Positions 33,842-46,805 are shown, counted from the first letter of the stretch. The stretch is 64,000 nt of DNA from Cladochytrium replicatum (GCA_025526935.1 JAHLKD010000097.1:1-64000); one strand, 5' to 3'. The notes: generated by a model from the letters alone, not told the origin. Numbers and translations are program-made.

Positions 33842-36710
33842 TTAATCGGCCTTCTTTCCCTGCATAGCGTCCGTAGTCGCCGCCGCTGCTGCAACTTCGT
33901 CCTCATCCTCAGATCCGTCTTGAGTCGGACCGTAGTTTTCCGCTGGTTGATATTCCCACGGTGCCATTGCCACAGAGTATCGAGCTGGACTACACGGTGT
34001 CAGAACGCCTTGTGAAAACGCTGGAGCAAGGTACTGTCTCCGCGCATCGTCTCCCCTGAAAACTTCACTTCCAGACATAGCGTACCCATACATCGGCCAT
34101 TCATAGGCAGTCCCGACAGCATAAGCTGGCCGCATCGAAAGCGCTGGAGCACTGTACAAGCTCTGGGGCTGGAAAAGTACAGAGGTCCTGTTGCTAGGGA
34201 AAGTGACCGGGGATATCATTTGAGGTTGGACGGCAGACAGAGATGGTGCCGAGGGAACAGACCGAAGCGGGCGAGAGATCCATGCGGTGTGCTGTTCTTG
34301 TTGAGTTGGCTGATTTGGCTGAGTTGGTTGAGGCTGTTGCTCCTGCATTGCTGGTCCTGCTTCGCTATAAGAAGCGTTGAGAGCCTGCACCGCTTGTCTG
34401 TCGAGGAGCCCGTCAGATGGTTGTTCCGGAACTCGAAGCCCTACCGCATTCGAGTCTGAACCCGGAGAGCCTGCTGGAACTATAAAACCATCTTCTTTTG
34501 TGGGCACATGATCGGCTTCATTGGAGTTTGGTTTTGTAGCATTGCGAATGGAGAGAGAAGATGCGGATTTGACGCTATTTGGTGCACTGGCAGTCCGCAA
34601 TATTGAGGGTGGAGCTACCCCTCCAGGAACCTGCGATGGATTTTTCACCGGTTTGCCATTCTCCGCTGGTGGGTACTGAAAAGCAACTTTGTTTCCTGGT
34701 GTTGGTGGAGGTGAGGTTTCCGTGGGCGATCGCGGTCCCTTCAAAGCTGATTTCAACTGTGGCTCCACCGCGACCTTGGTTTTCAATTCAGGCGGCAAGG
34801 TAGCCGTAGGACTTGTTGGCAGCGGTGGAGAGACGGGAACTAAGGTCGAAGCAGATGCAGGAAAAGTTGGTTTTGTCCTTGTGATAGTCGGAATCGTTGT
34901 ACGTCCATTTGTGGAATGAAGAGTTGATGTTTCCCCTCCACTGACCATTGGAGGGGGTAAGTTTAGCGTTGGAAACTTCCCGGGACTAGGTGGAAGATTT
35001 GCGGGTACAGGTGAAACATTAGAGGCAGACTGTGAAGCGGGAAGTCAGTGTTAAATATCAAGAATACAATGACGGCAATACTTACAAAACGATTAGCAAC
35101 ATGGAAAAGACCGTAGTTGTCGACCGGACCCCACTCCTTAGGATTCAAGTCACCTGTGTACCGTGCGTAACGCTGGAGTTCAACAGAAATCGAATGGCAG
35201 TATTCGGCGATGTTCAGGTCGTTCTCATCTTCTCCAAACGGATTCTCAATCTCTCCTGTGACAAATCACTGTAAGTTTTCCGAATGACTAGCAAGGTTCG
35301 AGCATACCGCTGATCATGTCAATGCCAAGCATAGCAAAGGTAGTGACCATGCAGAACGGTATGGTCGCCCAGTACGCAGCCGACAACACTAATGATTGCG
35401 AGTCAAACATAAGCAACACACATTATCACACATATGCTTACTTTGGAAGGGTAGGGCAATTAAATAAACGTATAAGACCGTGCGAACGTGCGTGATATAA
35501 GCCAAAGGCACCGGACTTGTGCGGATCCTCTCCAGGGAACACAGAGAGTCCACCAAGTTATTCACGGCAGAGACCATATTGGACTGAACGATTGCGTCAA
35601 TTTTTTCCGCCAACTTAGCCTATCAACAAATAAGAACCTTGAATAGTGAGAAACATAAGTTGTTTACCTCGCCTATGTAAACAGAGAGATAATTCAAAAT
35701 CTCCAGTGGGATGTTGTCCGAGCCGATTGGTTCATCCGCATGACCGCTGTGAAAACCAGGAATATGTTGCAATAGTTGAAGAAGCTCTGTACCGTTGTAT
35801 CCAACCAAGTCATCTCGCAAATCTGTCCAACAATTATCAAAACCGTCGGCTGCAACAAATCCTACTCACGATGCTTTACTGCATGGGCAAATGCAACCAG
35901 CAAATGCATCGCACCCTTCTTTTGATCAATATCCTCTGGCGTCGACTTAACGTGGCACCAAATCAACCTGGGAGTGAGAGTTTATGGATCGTGAGAGCAG
36001 GCTGTAAATGGGCATCCGAACCTTCCCATATTTCTGAGATCTTTTGAAATTGTCCCCCACACTCTTCTGCCTTCCCAGTAGCGATCGTAAGCTGAATTAT
36101 TGCGAAATACGAGTAGCAACGACAAAACGAGCCCAAGAGTGGTGATCAAGCTCCCTTGAGTGGACCATTTCGGGGTCTGCAAGAGAGTTGCAGCCGTCGG
36201 ATCCATTGTTGATGCGGTTGATCCATACTGGAGTGCCAACATGTACCAAGTAGTCCAAAGCCCTGCCCAAACACCGGACACAATAGTTGGAAGAATCAAG
36301 GCAGGAGTGACAGATCTGTACAAAACAAGAATTAAATGCTATAGGCAACTGAGAAACATGGCTCACCCATTCCAGCGAAAAATGTCGGTATAAATGTGAT
36401 ACCACTGATATCGCCCCTCTGCGACCCGTCTGGGACGATGAATTTCGCGTTGATAGTCTTCCAAGAGACTAGGGTGGTATGATCCAAGGCGCTTTGCTTT
36501 AGCAACATGACTCGTATTTCTTCTAGGCAACCAGGTTGAGAAAGCATGACCCATCGTTCCCGTTGTGGCAGCAGCAGCAGTCCGAGCAGCAGTATCTGCG
36601 CTGAACGGGGACAAGTATGGGCTTGCAATCGGAGAGAGAGTGTTTCGTATCCTTCCATCGCGGGATATGGAATCTCGTTGCGAGTCCTTGGACTTGCGAG
36701 GCATCGACAT
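33842..36710 (-). CDS. Bestrophin-like anion channel (RFP-TM / UPF0187 family)
   Basis: The start at 36710 is MSMPRKSKDSQRDSISRDGR. A basic, Ser-rich cytosolic N terminus precedes YHPSLLEDYQREIHRP. Membrane helices follow: SVTPALILPTIVSGVWAGLW, LITTLGLVLSLLLVFRNNSA with the family signature NNSAYDRYWEGRRVWGTI, then a helical cytosolic part (DDLVGYNGTELLQLLQHIPG), PVPLAYITHVRTVLYVYLIA and a last helix FCMVTTFAMLGIDMISGEIE. The motif ENPFGEDENDL is the acidic Ca-clasp-like region of bestrophins. After NRFVS-like sequence a long Pro/Ser-rich disordered tail (about 400 residues) ends in an acidic DGSEDEDEV stretch. Eight or so short introns are needed. The tail is long for the family. The transported ion is not shown by sequence; anion conduction is inferred from the family. 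Confidence 0.88.
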
Positions 36711-36912
36711 GGTTAGCTAATGATCTCAGCAGTGCGGCGTTGTAATATCCGGTCAATAACAGCGACACTACGAAACTACGCCCAATTCTGATGGACGGAA
36801 AGCTCTCATTTAAGATTGACGGAGCTGACGAGAATCTGATCAGCCTGGGAAGCAAGCGAAGCCACATCCATCACCAGATCACGTCTGATTTTCTGATCTG
36901 TCGGCAAGTCGA

Positions 36913-39209
36913 ATGGGTCGGCCTCTACGAACAGTTCCATGGGCAGATGCGGCAGAGTTCGAATTAGTCTACTCATGCCTATACTCGGAGAATCCACAAG
37001 TTCAACTCTACGGTGTCAAAAGAGTATGCGGCAATGCCCACTTGCCTAGAAGATATTTTTTTGAAGTTAGTTCACTGCAGGTCAAGGCATGGGCTTCCAG
37101 GGCAAAAGTTCCCCATGCGGTCGATTCGACTGCGACTTTTGTGGAGATCCAGCTTCGTGACGAAGCATCCGCCATTTCTGTTGCACCTGCACGCATTGCG
37201 TCCGTTTCAGAGGATTCGCCTTTTGTCAATGTGAGCGGTGTTGTCCCACCCTCGTCAGAGCATGAGCTACGGCTCTCCTATGCGCTTGCATTCATCAGGT
37301 GCGTGACTCCTTCGTGAAAGGAAATCATGTGGGTCGATCCATTTCTCGTTTTTGAACCAACGACCGCTGAATATTTCAACAGATTTGTCAACGGGCTGGT
37401 AGATGCTGGACAGAAAGGCGTATATGCTCAATCTGTTGCGAGCTTAGCTGAGCAAATGGGGCTCCCTTCCTGGTTCGTCGAGTTGAGACATGCTGCTACT
37501 CATGACAGTCTACCGACTCTTTCACTCTTGCGTTCCGGATGCGTTCAGGTACCTATTTAACACACCAGCTAAACAAAGAAAATTCTTAACCGAACTAGGC
37601 TCTTCAATGGCTGGAAGTTCGGTACTGGCTGAAACAAAAGAATCTCGTGGAAGGGGCCGAAGCGAGTATTCGAGAACTCCTTGGAACCTTCGCCCGATCG
37701 TTTGAAAACCCAGATATGGAGACGAAGAACCAGAGTGAGAAAGGAGTTGATCCTCGCATTGTGGAAATAGCATCGATTGTAACATCTGACACGTATTTGG
37801 ATATCCTCATTCCAATTCTGCTTGAAAGCGCGTTTCTTCTGAAAAAGTACACGTAAGCCTTGAGATGAATTATGGTAATTCTTGGGTCTGACTTTCTTCT
37901 GCAAAGCGCGCAAGCACAGGAGCCGCCGAAATACTGGGTTGATGCTGTTGTTCTATTCAGTCGGAAATGGGATGGATTTTTGGAAGACCTGCTTTTCGCA
38001 CTTCTGGATCGTCTTTGCAGCCCGAGTCCCAATGGAGGTAACTGATACTGAGACATCTGGAGGATGAGAATTTGAAAGCATTTTAAAGATACATCTTCCT
38101 GGGAGGATGATCCAACAGGTTATCCAGAAATTGAGCTCGAATCAATCGGTACACCGTGTAATTCTCGCTCTTCGGTTAGGTGGGACTAACCTGAGTTTGA
38201 AGTGAGATGGGCGAAACAACTTCTGCGGATTATGTTGAGAGGATGGGATGGGGAAGCACTGGTAGGCGGAACGCTCACAAAGCGTTCCAATGCATTTTTC
38301 TGGGAGGTTGCTGAGAGGTGCCTTCAGAGTCCCGATACTAGGTAGTTGACACTTCGAACATAAACGTCGTAAACTAAAACTTTACGTCACTTTCAGGACT
38401 TTGAGCATCCTCAAGGAACTCGTCGAGCTACATCCGGACATCAAATTGCGATTGCAACCGCTGCACAATTACCTCGAGCAAACGATGAGTTCATCTAGTC
38501 GGAAGGACAAACAGGGGAAAGAAAAATTAAGATTGAATGCAAGCGAGGTCTGTTTCATCGCAGCTAAAACACTCCACTGCCTCCTCATGTCTCCTGAATT
38601 CAGGTTAAGGTATCAAAGAAATCGATCAGCGATGAGCGTTCTCAGCTTGAAGACCGTGTAAAGAAAATACTATTTGCCAAGAACCGAAGAATTGATTCGG
38701 CATCGACAGTATCAAACGAGGTGCTCATTTCGAATGAAGCGACGAGCACTTGGACTCGACTAAGCACAGCACGAGGATGGCGTCCGTCGCCATTAGGTTG
38801 CCTTTCAGGAACATCAACCATACCAGATTTGCAGCTCGCCGAGATTCCTGATTCTCTAGACAAAGGATATGAGGGGGCAATGGCGACGATCGGTAAGTTA
38901 AGATTACCGTGGTGTCTCGCGATAATAAAACTTTTGACAGGTGTGCTGCAGTATCCGGTTAGTGGTGCAATTCCTACTCCTCACCGTCCCATCCCACCGA
39001 ATCCACCTCGTTTCGTTCTGGTCGCCAAAAGTGCAGCCACGAGCCGAGGACTGGCCAGAGTGAGGGAAGTTGCAAATGAAGAACAGCAAGAACTATTTGA
39101 AGACGAAGAGAATAGTGAAGTGACAATGCAGATCAAGCGGAAGTGGGAAGAAGTGAAACTATCTGATGAGATAATACTGGAAGTTGGAAAGCAAGCACGA
39201 TTACTTTGA
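36913..39209 (+). CDS. LAS1: LAS1 pre-rRNA ITS2 endoribonuclease
   Basis: Las1 with Grc3 cuts ITS2 during 60S subunit maturation. The protein starts MGRPLRTVPWADAAEFELVY, matching the VPW..W.EF..VY N-terminal box. KAWASRAKVPHAVDSTATFV, LSYALAFIRFVNGLVDAGQK and the HEPN catalytic signature GLPSWFVELRHAATHDSLPT follow; RHxxTH holds the catalytic Arg and His. Then ALQWLEVRYWLKQKN and a C-terminal helical half including PKYWVDAVVLFSRKWDGFLE. The end is EVGKQARLL. Several introns of 50-80 bp are needed and sit at expected places, including one directly before RFVNGL. It is divergent from the bestrophin-like gene with 202 bp between starts. All key residues are present. Confidence 0.93.
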
Positions 39210-39291
39210 AAGATCATTTTAAGTAAATGGTGTGATGGGGTAAACATAACTGCAGTCAACAGGCTCATTTACTCACTGCTCGTCTGCCGAG

Positions 39292-41099
39292 CTAGCTGGT
39301 CCACCTCAAATAACCATTCTTATCTGCCGTGCAAGACCTTGCGATGATGCTCTCGATCCTTGGCACAAGCCCCCATGTCTCCACCCTCCTCCCTCTTGGA
39401 CTCCGTGGTTCCGCCGGGTCATCCTTTCCTGCTCCTCGAGCATCTGCAACGTACTTCCGCCCACCGGTGTCAATTGTACGGTCGATGATCAGCGCGTCAA
39501 GATCGTCACTGTCCAAAAAGGTCCCCCAATTCTCTCGGAACCACGATATGACTTCGTCGGAAGTGAGCGCCATCTCCCCCGCCGCTTTGTTGGCTCCCGT
39601 CACGATGTCACGGACGTCGTCGGAAGCGACTACGGATGTGACAGTTCGGTGAACGTAATGGCGGAAGGTTTTTGAGTTGGGAAGTTGGAGCTCATTTGAT
39701 CCTGGTGTGGAAAGCCTCTGAATGGCATTTTCTGACCACAAGTCGATGTTCTTTGAGGTTACTGAGTCGTCGGCCTTGTTAAGTGTGATTGGAACGGGGA
39801 AACAAGTCCAAAGTCACAACACCGAAAGCGTGGAAAAAATATAATCCTCACATCCTTCAGCAATTCAGCCAATCGGTGTTCCATATGCATAACACCAGCA
39901 AAATCCAACATTTCGTTGTAGCACTTCTGAACGATCATGTAATTTATCTGAACCAGGATTCAGAATAAAGAAAAGAAGAGCACTGCTTTACTTACGGCAG
40001 ATGTGCGAAGATCATGTTTGTGAATGACTTCCAGAGTAGATGTCGCCCATTCGGACCCCTTTACAATAATCACTCGACTGGTACCAAATAAATGAAAAAT
40101 AGAGAAGCTCAGAAACTCACTTCTTTCTCAAGCTGCCGAAGTACAGTTCCGAATGTTTTCCCGGTAAAACAGCTGGGTATGAGAAGGCATGAGCATCATA
40201 GGCATCCTGGTCTTAAATTGAAACTCTACCGGTTGATCTTGTGGAGTGTTGCACCATACTTCCACTCGTCCCATTGATCCTTTGCTGGTGCCCCTCCTAA
40301 CCAGATCTGAACGAATTGCTGATAAGGACCACATGTTCCAAGACTTACCAACGAAGTCATCTGCAATCTGATTGAGCCACCTCAAATCTGAGCTCTGTAA
40401 GCCCTTCAATTTATCGAGAAGTGCCGGAATCCTTTCTTCCGGTATGAAATGCGTCCCGAAACCCCCCAATCTAGCCAAATCCCGTTAGACTAACATTAAA
40501 CGCTAAGATCAAACGCACATGAGCTCTATATCTTGGAGCGAATAGCCGAGAACCGAAAAGTACGCACCGAGTGACGGACCATCTGGGAGATGGGCCAACG
40601 AGAATGAAAGTCCCCCGGATAGGGGGGTTGATGGTTCAAGAGAGAAGCGGGCGGACTCAGTTGTGATCCTTAGTGGCGAATGCAAATATATGCTCGCAGC
40701 GGCCGAGGCTGGAGAGAATTAGGGGAGATGTCTTTTGAATTTGAGCGCGATGCGCATACAAACTGAGCCAGATAGTATTGAGATGAGAGGAGTGTCAAGC
40801 GTGGCGATCGTGTGGGAGAGCGATTGGAGTTGGGCTCGCGAATTGTTCTCAGTATGGGCAGCGGGAGCATTTGCTCCAGATATGTGAGCAACGATGCATT
40901 GAGTGCGGGGAGACGAATCCAGATTTGCGAGTTCACTTTGAAGGGAAGGGGTGAGGTGATTGGGTGTGAGTGGAGATGGAAGATCGATGACGGGACATGG
41001 GGACGAGATTGATGCTGCTCTGGAATAACTTCTGATGGAAAAGGCTCGACCAGCGGCTCGCAGTTCTCCTGGTCGCAAATTTCTCATCACCAAAGCCAT
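39292..41099 (-). CDS. Crotonase-fold HIBCH-like protein, probable mitoribosomal mS47 (Ehd3 type)
   Basis: The N terminus (MRNLRPGELRAAGRAFSIRS) looks like a mitochondrial leader. The following part has the order of 3-hydroxyisobutyryl-CoA hydrolase: SPLTPNHLTPSLQSELANLD (NALN..M...L box), TQCIVAHISG, LISILSGSV, TESARFSLEPSTPLSGGLSF, AHLPDGPSLGAYFSVLGYSL, GGFGTHFIPEERIPALLDKL, then SEWATSTLEVIHK and a C-terminal FAGVMHMEHRLAELL. Active-site landmarks of true HIBCH are missing: the FCAGGD loop is replaced by SGANAPAAHTEN and the GGGVG loop by CMRIALKF. Catalysis is therefore unlikely, as in the HIBCH-like mitoribosomal protein mS47. A long extension (ending 39292) with EVISWFRENWGTFLDSDDLD is extra. 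The fold is secure; the mS47 role is inferred. Confidence 0.75.
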
Positions 41100-41147
41100 A
41101 GGGTGACATGGCTTGTTGAAAACGCGGTTCGTTGTTAAGGATCGAAC
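41100..41147. promoter_or_regulatory. 48-bp divergent start-to-start gap (mS47-like / SEC6)
   Basis: The two start codons are separated by only 48 bp. If the upstream-most ATGs are right, the 5' leaders must be extremely short or overlap. Confidence 0.45.
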
Positions 41148-43416
41148 ATGTCAGCTATGATCACACCGGATCTCATCGCCGACGCAAAGGAGGCAGCACA
41201 TCTTAGAATTGCAGACCTTTTAAGATCTCCAGATGATCTTACAAACAAATTACCCGGGATCCGCCGGAAATTCGGGAAGGAAGGAGCGTCAATAGAAGCC
41301 CAATTGAAAACAGTCGTGGAATCACAGTTAGAGGATGCACAGCGCGGTCTCGACGTATTAGGAATGTCTACAAGCATAACTGAGCAGCTTAAGGGAAATC
41401 TCTCCACGATAGACAGGCTTTGTGCTGATGCCCAAAGTTCTATCAGCAACTTCTCGAAGATTGAAAAGGTTTATAACATATGTGTGTTCTGACACGTTCC
41501 TAAACTTTGGAATTGTTAAGATCTCGAAGGCACATCAGAATTTTAAGCGAACGAAACAAGTGATAGATAACTTCCAGCAACTTAGCAACAATGTAACAAG
41601 AGTAAACCAGCTGTTGGAGGTGGACTCAAAGGATCCACAAGGATCAGCTGACAACTTGCTACTGATACACTATCAACTATTCCAGCTTGAAAATTTTCGA
41701 CATGAAACACTTCAAAAGGCACGCGGATTCTCCACAGATGTCATGAACACCCTAAATACCTATTTCCAAAGAGTGGACGAAATCGCCTCGCGCTTTGAGA
41801 CTTTCTTGTGGCAACTCGCAAAGAACGTTATCCCTTTAGTCAAAAAAGGAAATCCTTCAACTGTTGTGCGCTTAGTTAAGATAATCGAGATGGAAGAGCG
41901 AGCAGACGAGATGGCTGCCTTACAGGAGGTTGGCGATGATTCCCGTTCACGACCCATCAAGTCCTACCGCATTAAATTCTTTGATGTTATTCGGGAAGGT
42001 ATTTCTGATCAGATGGCGAACATGTACAACGAGTTCAAAGGAGATCTACCAAAACTCATGTGGGGAATGGATAAGGCGGTTGATGATCTTGTATTGATCC
42101 ATGATGAAGTCGTACCGCTGTTTGCCAAGCGCTACAACATCTTCCAGTTCTTCGTTCTCGAGTGCCACCGGAATGTCTACGAAGTTGTAAACCGGACTAT
42201 TCATGGACCGATGGACGCCGGAGCAATTCTGCAACTTCTCAAGTGGGTCCGAGACTATTACAGCAATATGAGTGGAAGGCTGGGTGTCGGAGAAGAGCTG
42301 CTTGAGCCAAGGTTACTGGATGGGAATGAGGAAGAGCTGATCGGGCAATATGTCAATCTGGTCCACGACAAACTTTCGGAGTGGCTCACAAATTTGTTAC
42401 GAACAGAGACAGCCGATTTTATCAAAAGAGATCATGCACCGGAGATTGATGGAAACGGGATGTACTTTCTCACAGGTTCCATCATCGTGTTCCAGATGTT
42501 CAACCAGCAACTAGACATCATTCAGAATTCGTTCAGGGGACAACTGTTGACCGACGTTGTTAAGGTCTGTACATCACTCATTGAGCAGTTTCAAATGACG
42601 TGGACTGAGGTTCTGGATGCCGAACACAACAAATTCCTCGCCAAATCACCAGAACTCACATTGGGAATCGTGGAGTACACCTGTGCTCTAGCTAATGATT
42701 CAATGCGATCTACTGAGTTCTCTGATATCATTACCGCCCGCTTCGAGACACTTGCTGATACGCCACAACGACAACAAGTCTTGGGTTACATCACAGCTGT
42801 GCGAGATGGATTCATGAAGCTCGCAAAACACTGCTACACGGTCGTGATCGACATCATGTTGACGGATGCGAAGCCTGCTTTCTCTAAACTCCACTGCCCA
42901 GAATGGTACGAGCAGGATCTGATGAAACTTGTTATCGGGACACTTGAAGACTACTGTGATGATCTCCAGGCACACATGACTGAGTATCTATTCAGCAAAC
43001 TATCAACAGACCTCTTGGATCGGTTTTTGATATTATATATTGACACGATGCGATCTAAGAGTGCAAAGTACCGCATGCCAGCAGCAGTCGATCGACTGAA
43101 GAGCGATCAAGCTCTTGCTTTGGAGTTTTTCTCGAAATACAAGAGTGCGAAGAGAGTTAAGGCATCCTTTGATGTCATTGAAAAGCTGGTAGCCATGCTG
43201 GAGAGCAATGCCCGCATTGCTTTCCTCGACTTCTATGCATTGTGGAAAGCCTACCCGGACATCCCTATTCCAATGGTTGAAGACTTGTTTGGGAAGAGAG
43301 ATGACTTGGATCGAACAACACAAAAGGAACTGATTGAAAATGTCCGCCAAAAGGTGAAAGAGGAGCCCCTTGCCGTGACACAACCATCAATCTTCAGCCG
43401 GCTGCCAGCGAAGTGA
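41148..43416 (+). CDS. SEC6: Exocyst subunit SEC6 (EXOC3)
   Basis: Sec6 is one of eight exocyst subunits that tether secretory vesicles to the plasma membrane. Two exons (41148-41468 and 41521-43416) with a 52-bp intron give 738 residues, close to human EXOC3 and somewhat shorter than yeast Sec6 (805). The N terminus is coiled coil (KEAAHLRIADLLRSPDDLTN, ISKAHQNFKRTKQVIDNFQQ). The conserved PSTVVRLVKIIEMEERADEM and the rod-like helical body follow. The C-terminal Sec6 domain includes YEQDLMKLVIGTLEDYCDD, FLILYIDTMRSKSAKY and VEDLFGKRDDLDRTTQ. The alternative ATG in the second exon is not needed. No lesion was seen. Confidence 0.93.
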
Positions 43417-43576
43417 TGTGATCTGTGATCCCAGAACATATTTGTAACTACAGTCACTTCATTCTTTGCTATCGCTCAAGATTAAATAGAGAGCAAATTC
43501 TGCAGCCCTTCATACATCTGAATTGATTGACAGATTACAGATTTGAAAAGCAAAACACTGGGCACAACATGCATGT

Positions 43577-45055
43577 TCAATGGCCCTGTGGGGACCGCTG
43601 CATCTCGATGACTTCGTGTATGTGAGCATGGACTGGAGCTTTAACCAAGCAACTTTTAGAACGAAAGCTCGGCGAGTGAGATTCTCTGGTAACCGTATCA
43701 CGTCGTAGAACCTCATCAGTGGATGGCATTGTATCGTCAGAACTGTTGTCCACTCGTAAATGATACCAAGCACAACCCACGAAAAGCCCACAACCCCTGT
43801 AGCACAGGTTAGGTATTCACAATATGCAACCTAAGCAATCCTCTCACCAGAAGACAATGAGGCAGTTCATTGCGATGTAACTGAAATACGCCGCCATTCC
43901 GAGCTCAGGCTCGTACATGGTCATCCCGCCGTATACAACGAATGTCGTGTAGCTGAGAGCAAACCCGCTAAAAGAGATAAGCAATTATACCCTGAAAAGA
44001 TCGATGTGATGGGAAAACAAACCACGCACAGTTTGTCTACGCAAACCAAAATAGCCACGAGCCGAATCTTTTTGGTTACTGCCAAAATCTTCCGTCTGCT
44101 TCCAACCGAAGTCGATGGAACATCGTTTTCTAATTTTTGACAATGGCTTCCCGTGCCAGGAATTGAACTTCCGCCCGGTTTACATGCACTGAACGAGCTC
44201 GTCGTTAACGTCTTCATGCTTTCTTCGAGCAGATTCGTCAGCTTTGTGGCGAAAACTATAACTGTTGCTGCAAAGAGTGGGTACCATGGCAACATGACCA
44301 GATTGTAAAAAAACATCTAGTTGAATGTTAAACAATATTAAATTAAAGCGAAGTATAATCTCACCATTGTGTTATACCACCATGGATCTTCAAACTTGTA
44401 CCAAGCTGCCCGCAATATAAACAGTGGCGCGATGGCAACGCATACAAAGGCTGTCAGCCAGGTCATCACTCTGCTAATCCATCGCATTAACTCTTCCCTT
44501 GATGCTTCAGTATCTATAACAATGATCTTAAGTGTGATACGAGCCCACACAAGCACGGTGAATGCTTCCTAGTTAATGAGCGTCAGCAAATCAAAGCCAA
44601 TACATCAGGCGGAGCCTGCACCATCGCACAAACTCCTATTGTGGATAGGTACCACCCAACAGAATTCCACAGTGGGCTTCCAAGTATGTCGTTTATCGCA
44701 AATAATCCAGCACCAATTGCACCGACGAAAAAAAAAACGCAAAACGATTTCGTATCGTTCCATTCTCGCACAAGGCGGAACTCACGGATTGTCAAGTACA
44801 TGCCGAATAACCAAGTTGCTCCCACTGACAGGCAGTTGGTGATCTGAGACGCTTGTTCAGATTACCAAACGTCAACCGATTCAAAAATCTTACCGTGAGA
44901 GCGATCACAACTTTGTTTGGTATGCAAACCCTGGACTGGTAGTCTCCGAACTCTATGCTGGAGCCATCGATAGTCCAATCAAAGAAGCTGCATGTTGGAG
45001 TTGGATAAGTCTCCTGTGTGTACCTGCCTACAAACCCATGTTGGAGCAGTGACAT
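43577..45055 (-). CDS. Lineage-specific ~7-TM protein, array member P1
   Basis: I do not recognise the family; the layout resembles a seven-helix receptor. The start at 45055 reads MSLLQHGFVGRYTQETYPTP, then CSFFDWTIDGSSIEFGDYQS, an extracellular-type segment without signal peptide. Helices follow in VIALTV..., FCVFFFVGAIGAGLFAINDI, WYLSTIGVCAMV, EAFTVLVWARITLKIIVI, VMTWLTAFVCVAIAPLFIL, LVMLPWYPLFAATVIVFATK and LVAILVCVDKLC, and a last helix ending in the conserved GCAWYHLR. The cytosolic tail is short (about 55 residues). At least eight small introns are required. It is the most downstream of four tandem minus-strand members. Reading frames and splice sites look intact. Confidence 0.68.
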
Positions 45056-45599
45056 GGTTTTGGCTGCAGATCGGCACTTTTGAGCTCTAAATCTAAAAGT
45101 ATCTAAAAATAAATGTGATCGGTAAAAAAAGATTACCACTCTGGCACGCGTTGCATTAAAAATCGATTTCCCACGATGTTGTCCGAAAAGTGACACCTCG
45201 AAATTTGATCGAATAGAGCGAGTGAAAGTTTAGAGTTCCAATATTTCATTACGTTACAAAATTATTTCCTCGACTTCTATCCACCAGGAAAGCACAACCA
45301 CACATTCAATTCCTTTGCCGAAGTTGTCATGGTTGGGAAAGGATGAATTGGATCGTACAACTCTCTTCAAGTATGAGTAGAATTCGTTCATATGAAACTT
45401 TGGTTAGATGTGAAGTGTCATGATACAGGCATATTGATTGAGCAGAGTCAAGAGTCCTCTCTATATATGTAACGGCATATTCTTAATAGCGACTTAATAA
45501 TGAAATGAAGATGCATTCAAAGTGCTTCGAGCGGAAACAAAATAGATCTTCTACGAGAATGCGTAGAAATCCACTAAAAATTGGTGGTAACGATTTTGC
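45056..45599. other. Intergenic region in the 7-TM array
   Basis: No coding or RNA feature was recognised between P1 and the degraded end of P2. Confidence 0.4.
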
Positions 45600-46594
45600 T
45601 CTTAGAAGACCTTCGCACATGGCACTCACAGTTTATCTGCGAAAATGAGAATGGCGACGAGCCGGATTGTTGTAATAACCGCCAACATTTTTTCCCCTGT
45701 TTGATCTTCCGTGCTGACCATATGCCGAAGGGGCATCAGTTGCCGATCTTTGTCTGCTGTTTGCACCTCCAAGGACCCGCTTCACTTAGTCTCGTATTGT
45801 TTGATAATTCGCCATGAACTGCTTCATTGTTTCTTCGAGCAGATTCGTCGGTTTTGTGGCCAAAGCATAGATAATATAGAAGGGTACCACAGCAACATTA
45901 CCATATTGTAGAAGAACATCTGATGGGAGCTTCCAATTATTTGAATCTTAGAATTGAAGTATTACCATCGTGTTGTACCACCGGGGATCGTCAAACTTGT
46001 ACTAACTGCTCGTAACCAAATACTGGAGGTAAAGCGATGCATACGAATGCAGTCAGCCTGGTCATCACTCAGCTAATCCACTGCATTGGTTCTTTCCGTG
46101 ATGCTTCTGTTTCAATTCCATCTAGAATACTGACAATTTGCGCCCCAAGCACAGTATATGCTTCCTAAGGACCGGTCAGGAGCAAAAGATCAGTTGACTG
46201 ATCCAGCTGTTGCCAAGCACCACCCGACTGACTTCCATAGCGGGCTTCCAAGAATGTCATTTACTGCAAAAATTGCTGCCCAACTAAGTAGAAAACACAA
46301 GATGATTTTGTGACGCACAAGGGAACTCAGGAGTGATAGGTAAATCTCAAACACCAGTGTTACCCCCACCTTCAAGGAAACTTTGACCTGAAAGAAGAGG
46401 TCAAAAACAGAACGGAACATGTTCTGAGATGCAAAAACGGTGAGTGCATTTTCTATTTGTTTGGTATGCAAATCCTGGAACCTTAGTCGCCGAGCACTGG
46501 AGCCATCAACAGTCCCGTCGAAGAAACAGCAGGTAGGCGTCGGTAAGGTCTGTTTTGTGTATGTGACAATGAACCTGTGCTGGAGAATTGACAT
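45600..46594 (-). pseudogene. 7-TM array member P2 (decayed)
   Basis: The start codon region survives at 46594 (MSILQHRFIVTYTKQTLPTP, then CCFFDGTVDGSSARR), where the FGDYQSR motif is broken by a frameshift. Further pieces align with P1: an ILGSPLWKSVGW helix end near 46240, an array of Trp/Lys-rich loop residues near 46000, and the segment before the last helices near 45600-45700. The terminal helix and the GCGWYHLR end are missing. Stops are frequent. Confidence 0.75.
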
Positions 46595-46639
46595 TGATTC
46601 GGTTGAGGAAGCTGACAGGTTTCATGGGATATTTTGTTC

Positions 46640-46805
46640 CCGTAGTATTGCCTTAACAATTTTAACCGTCAGGCTCTTCTGCATCCCGCATAGAGAACTC
46701 CTGAACATCTCCAGTCCATCCGTTATGTCGTAGTGTGTTATGTCTATGGTTGTTGAAGTGACTGCAGTAATAGAGTCCTGTACGTTCATAATCCAACACA
46801 GAAGT
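46640..46805 (+). repeat. Dispersed ~320-bp repeat, copy 3 (right half only)
   Basis: It aligns with 1715-1876 (CTGCATCCCGCATAGAGAAC, GACTGCAGTAATAGAGTCCT) and begins next to the first codons of P2. Confidence 0.7.

Noticed and set aside
37008-37229. Minus-strand open frame inside LAS1
   Set aside because: It is antisense to conserved LAS1 exons and has no motif.
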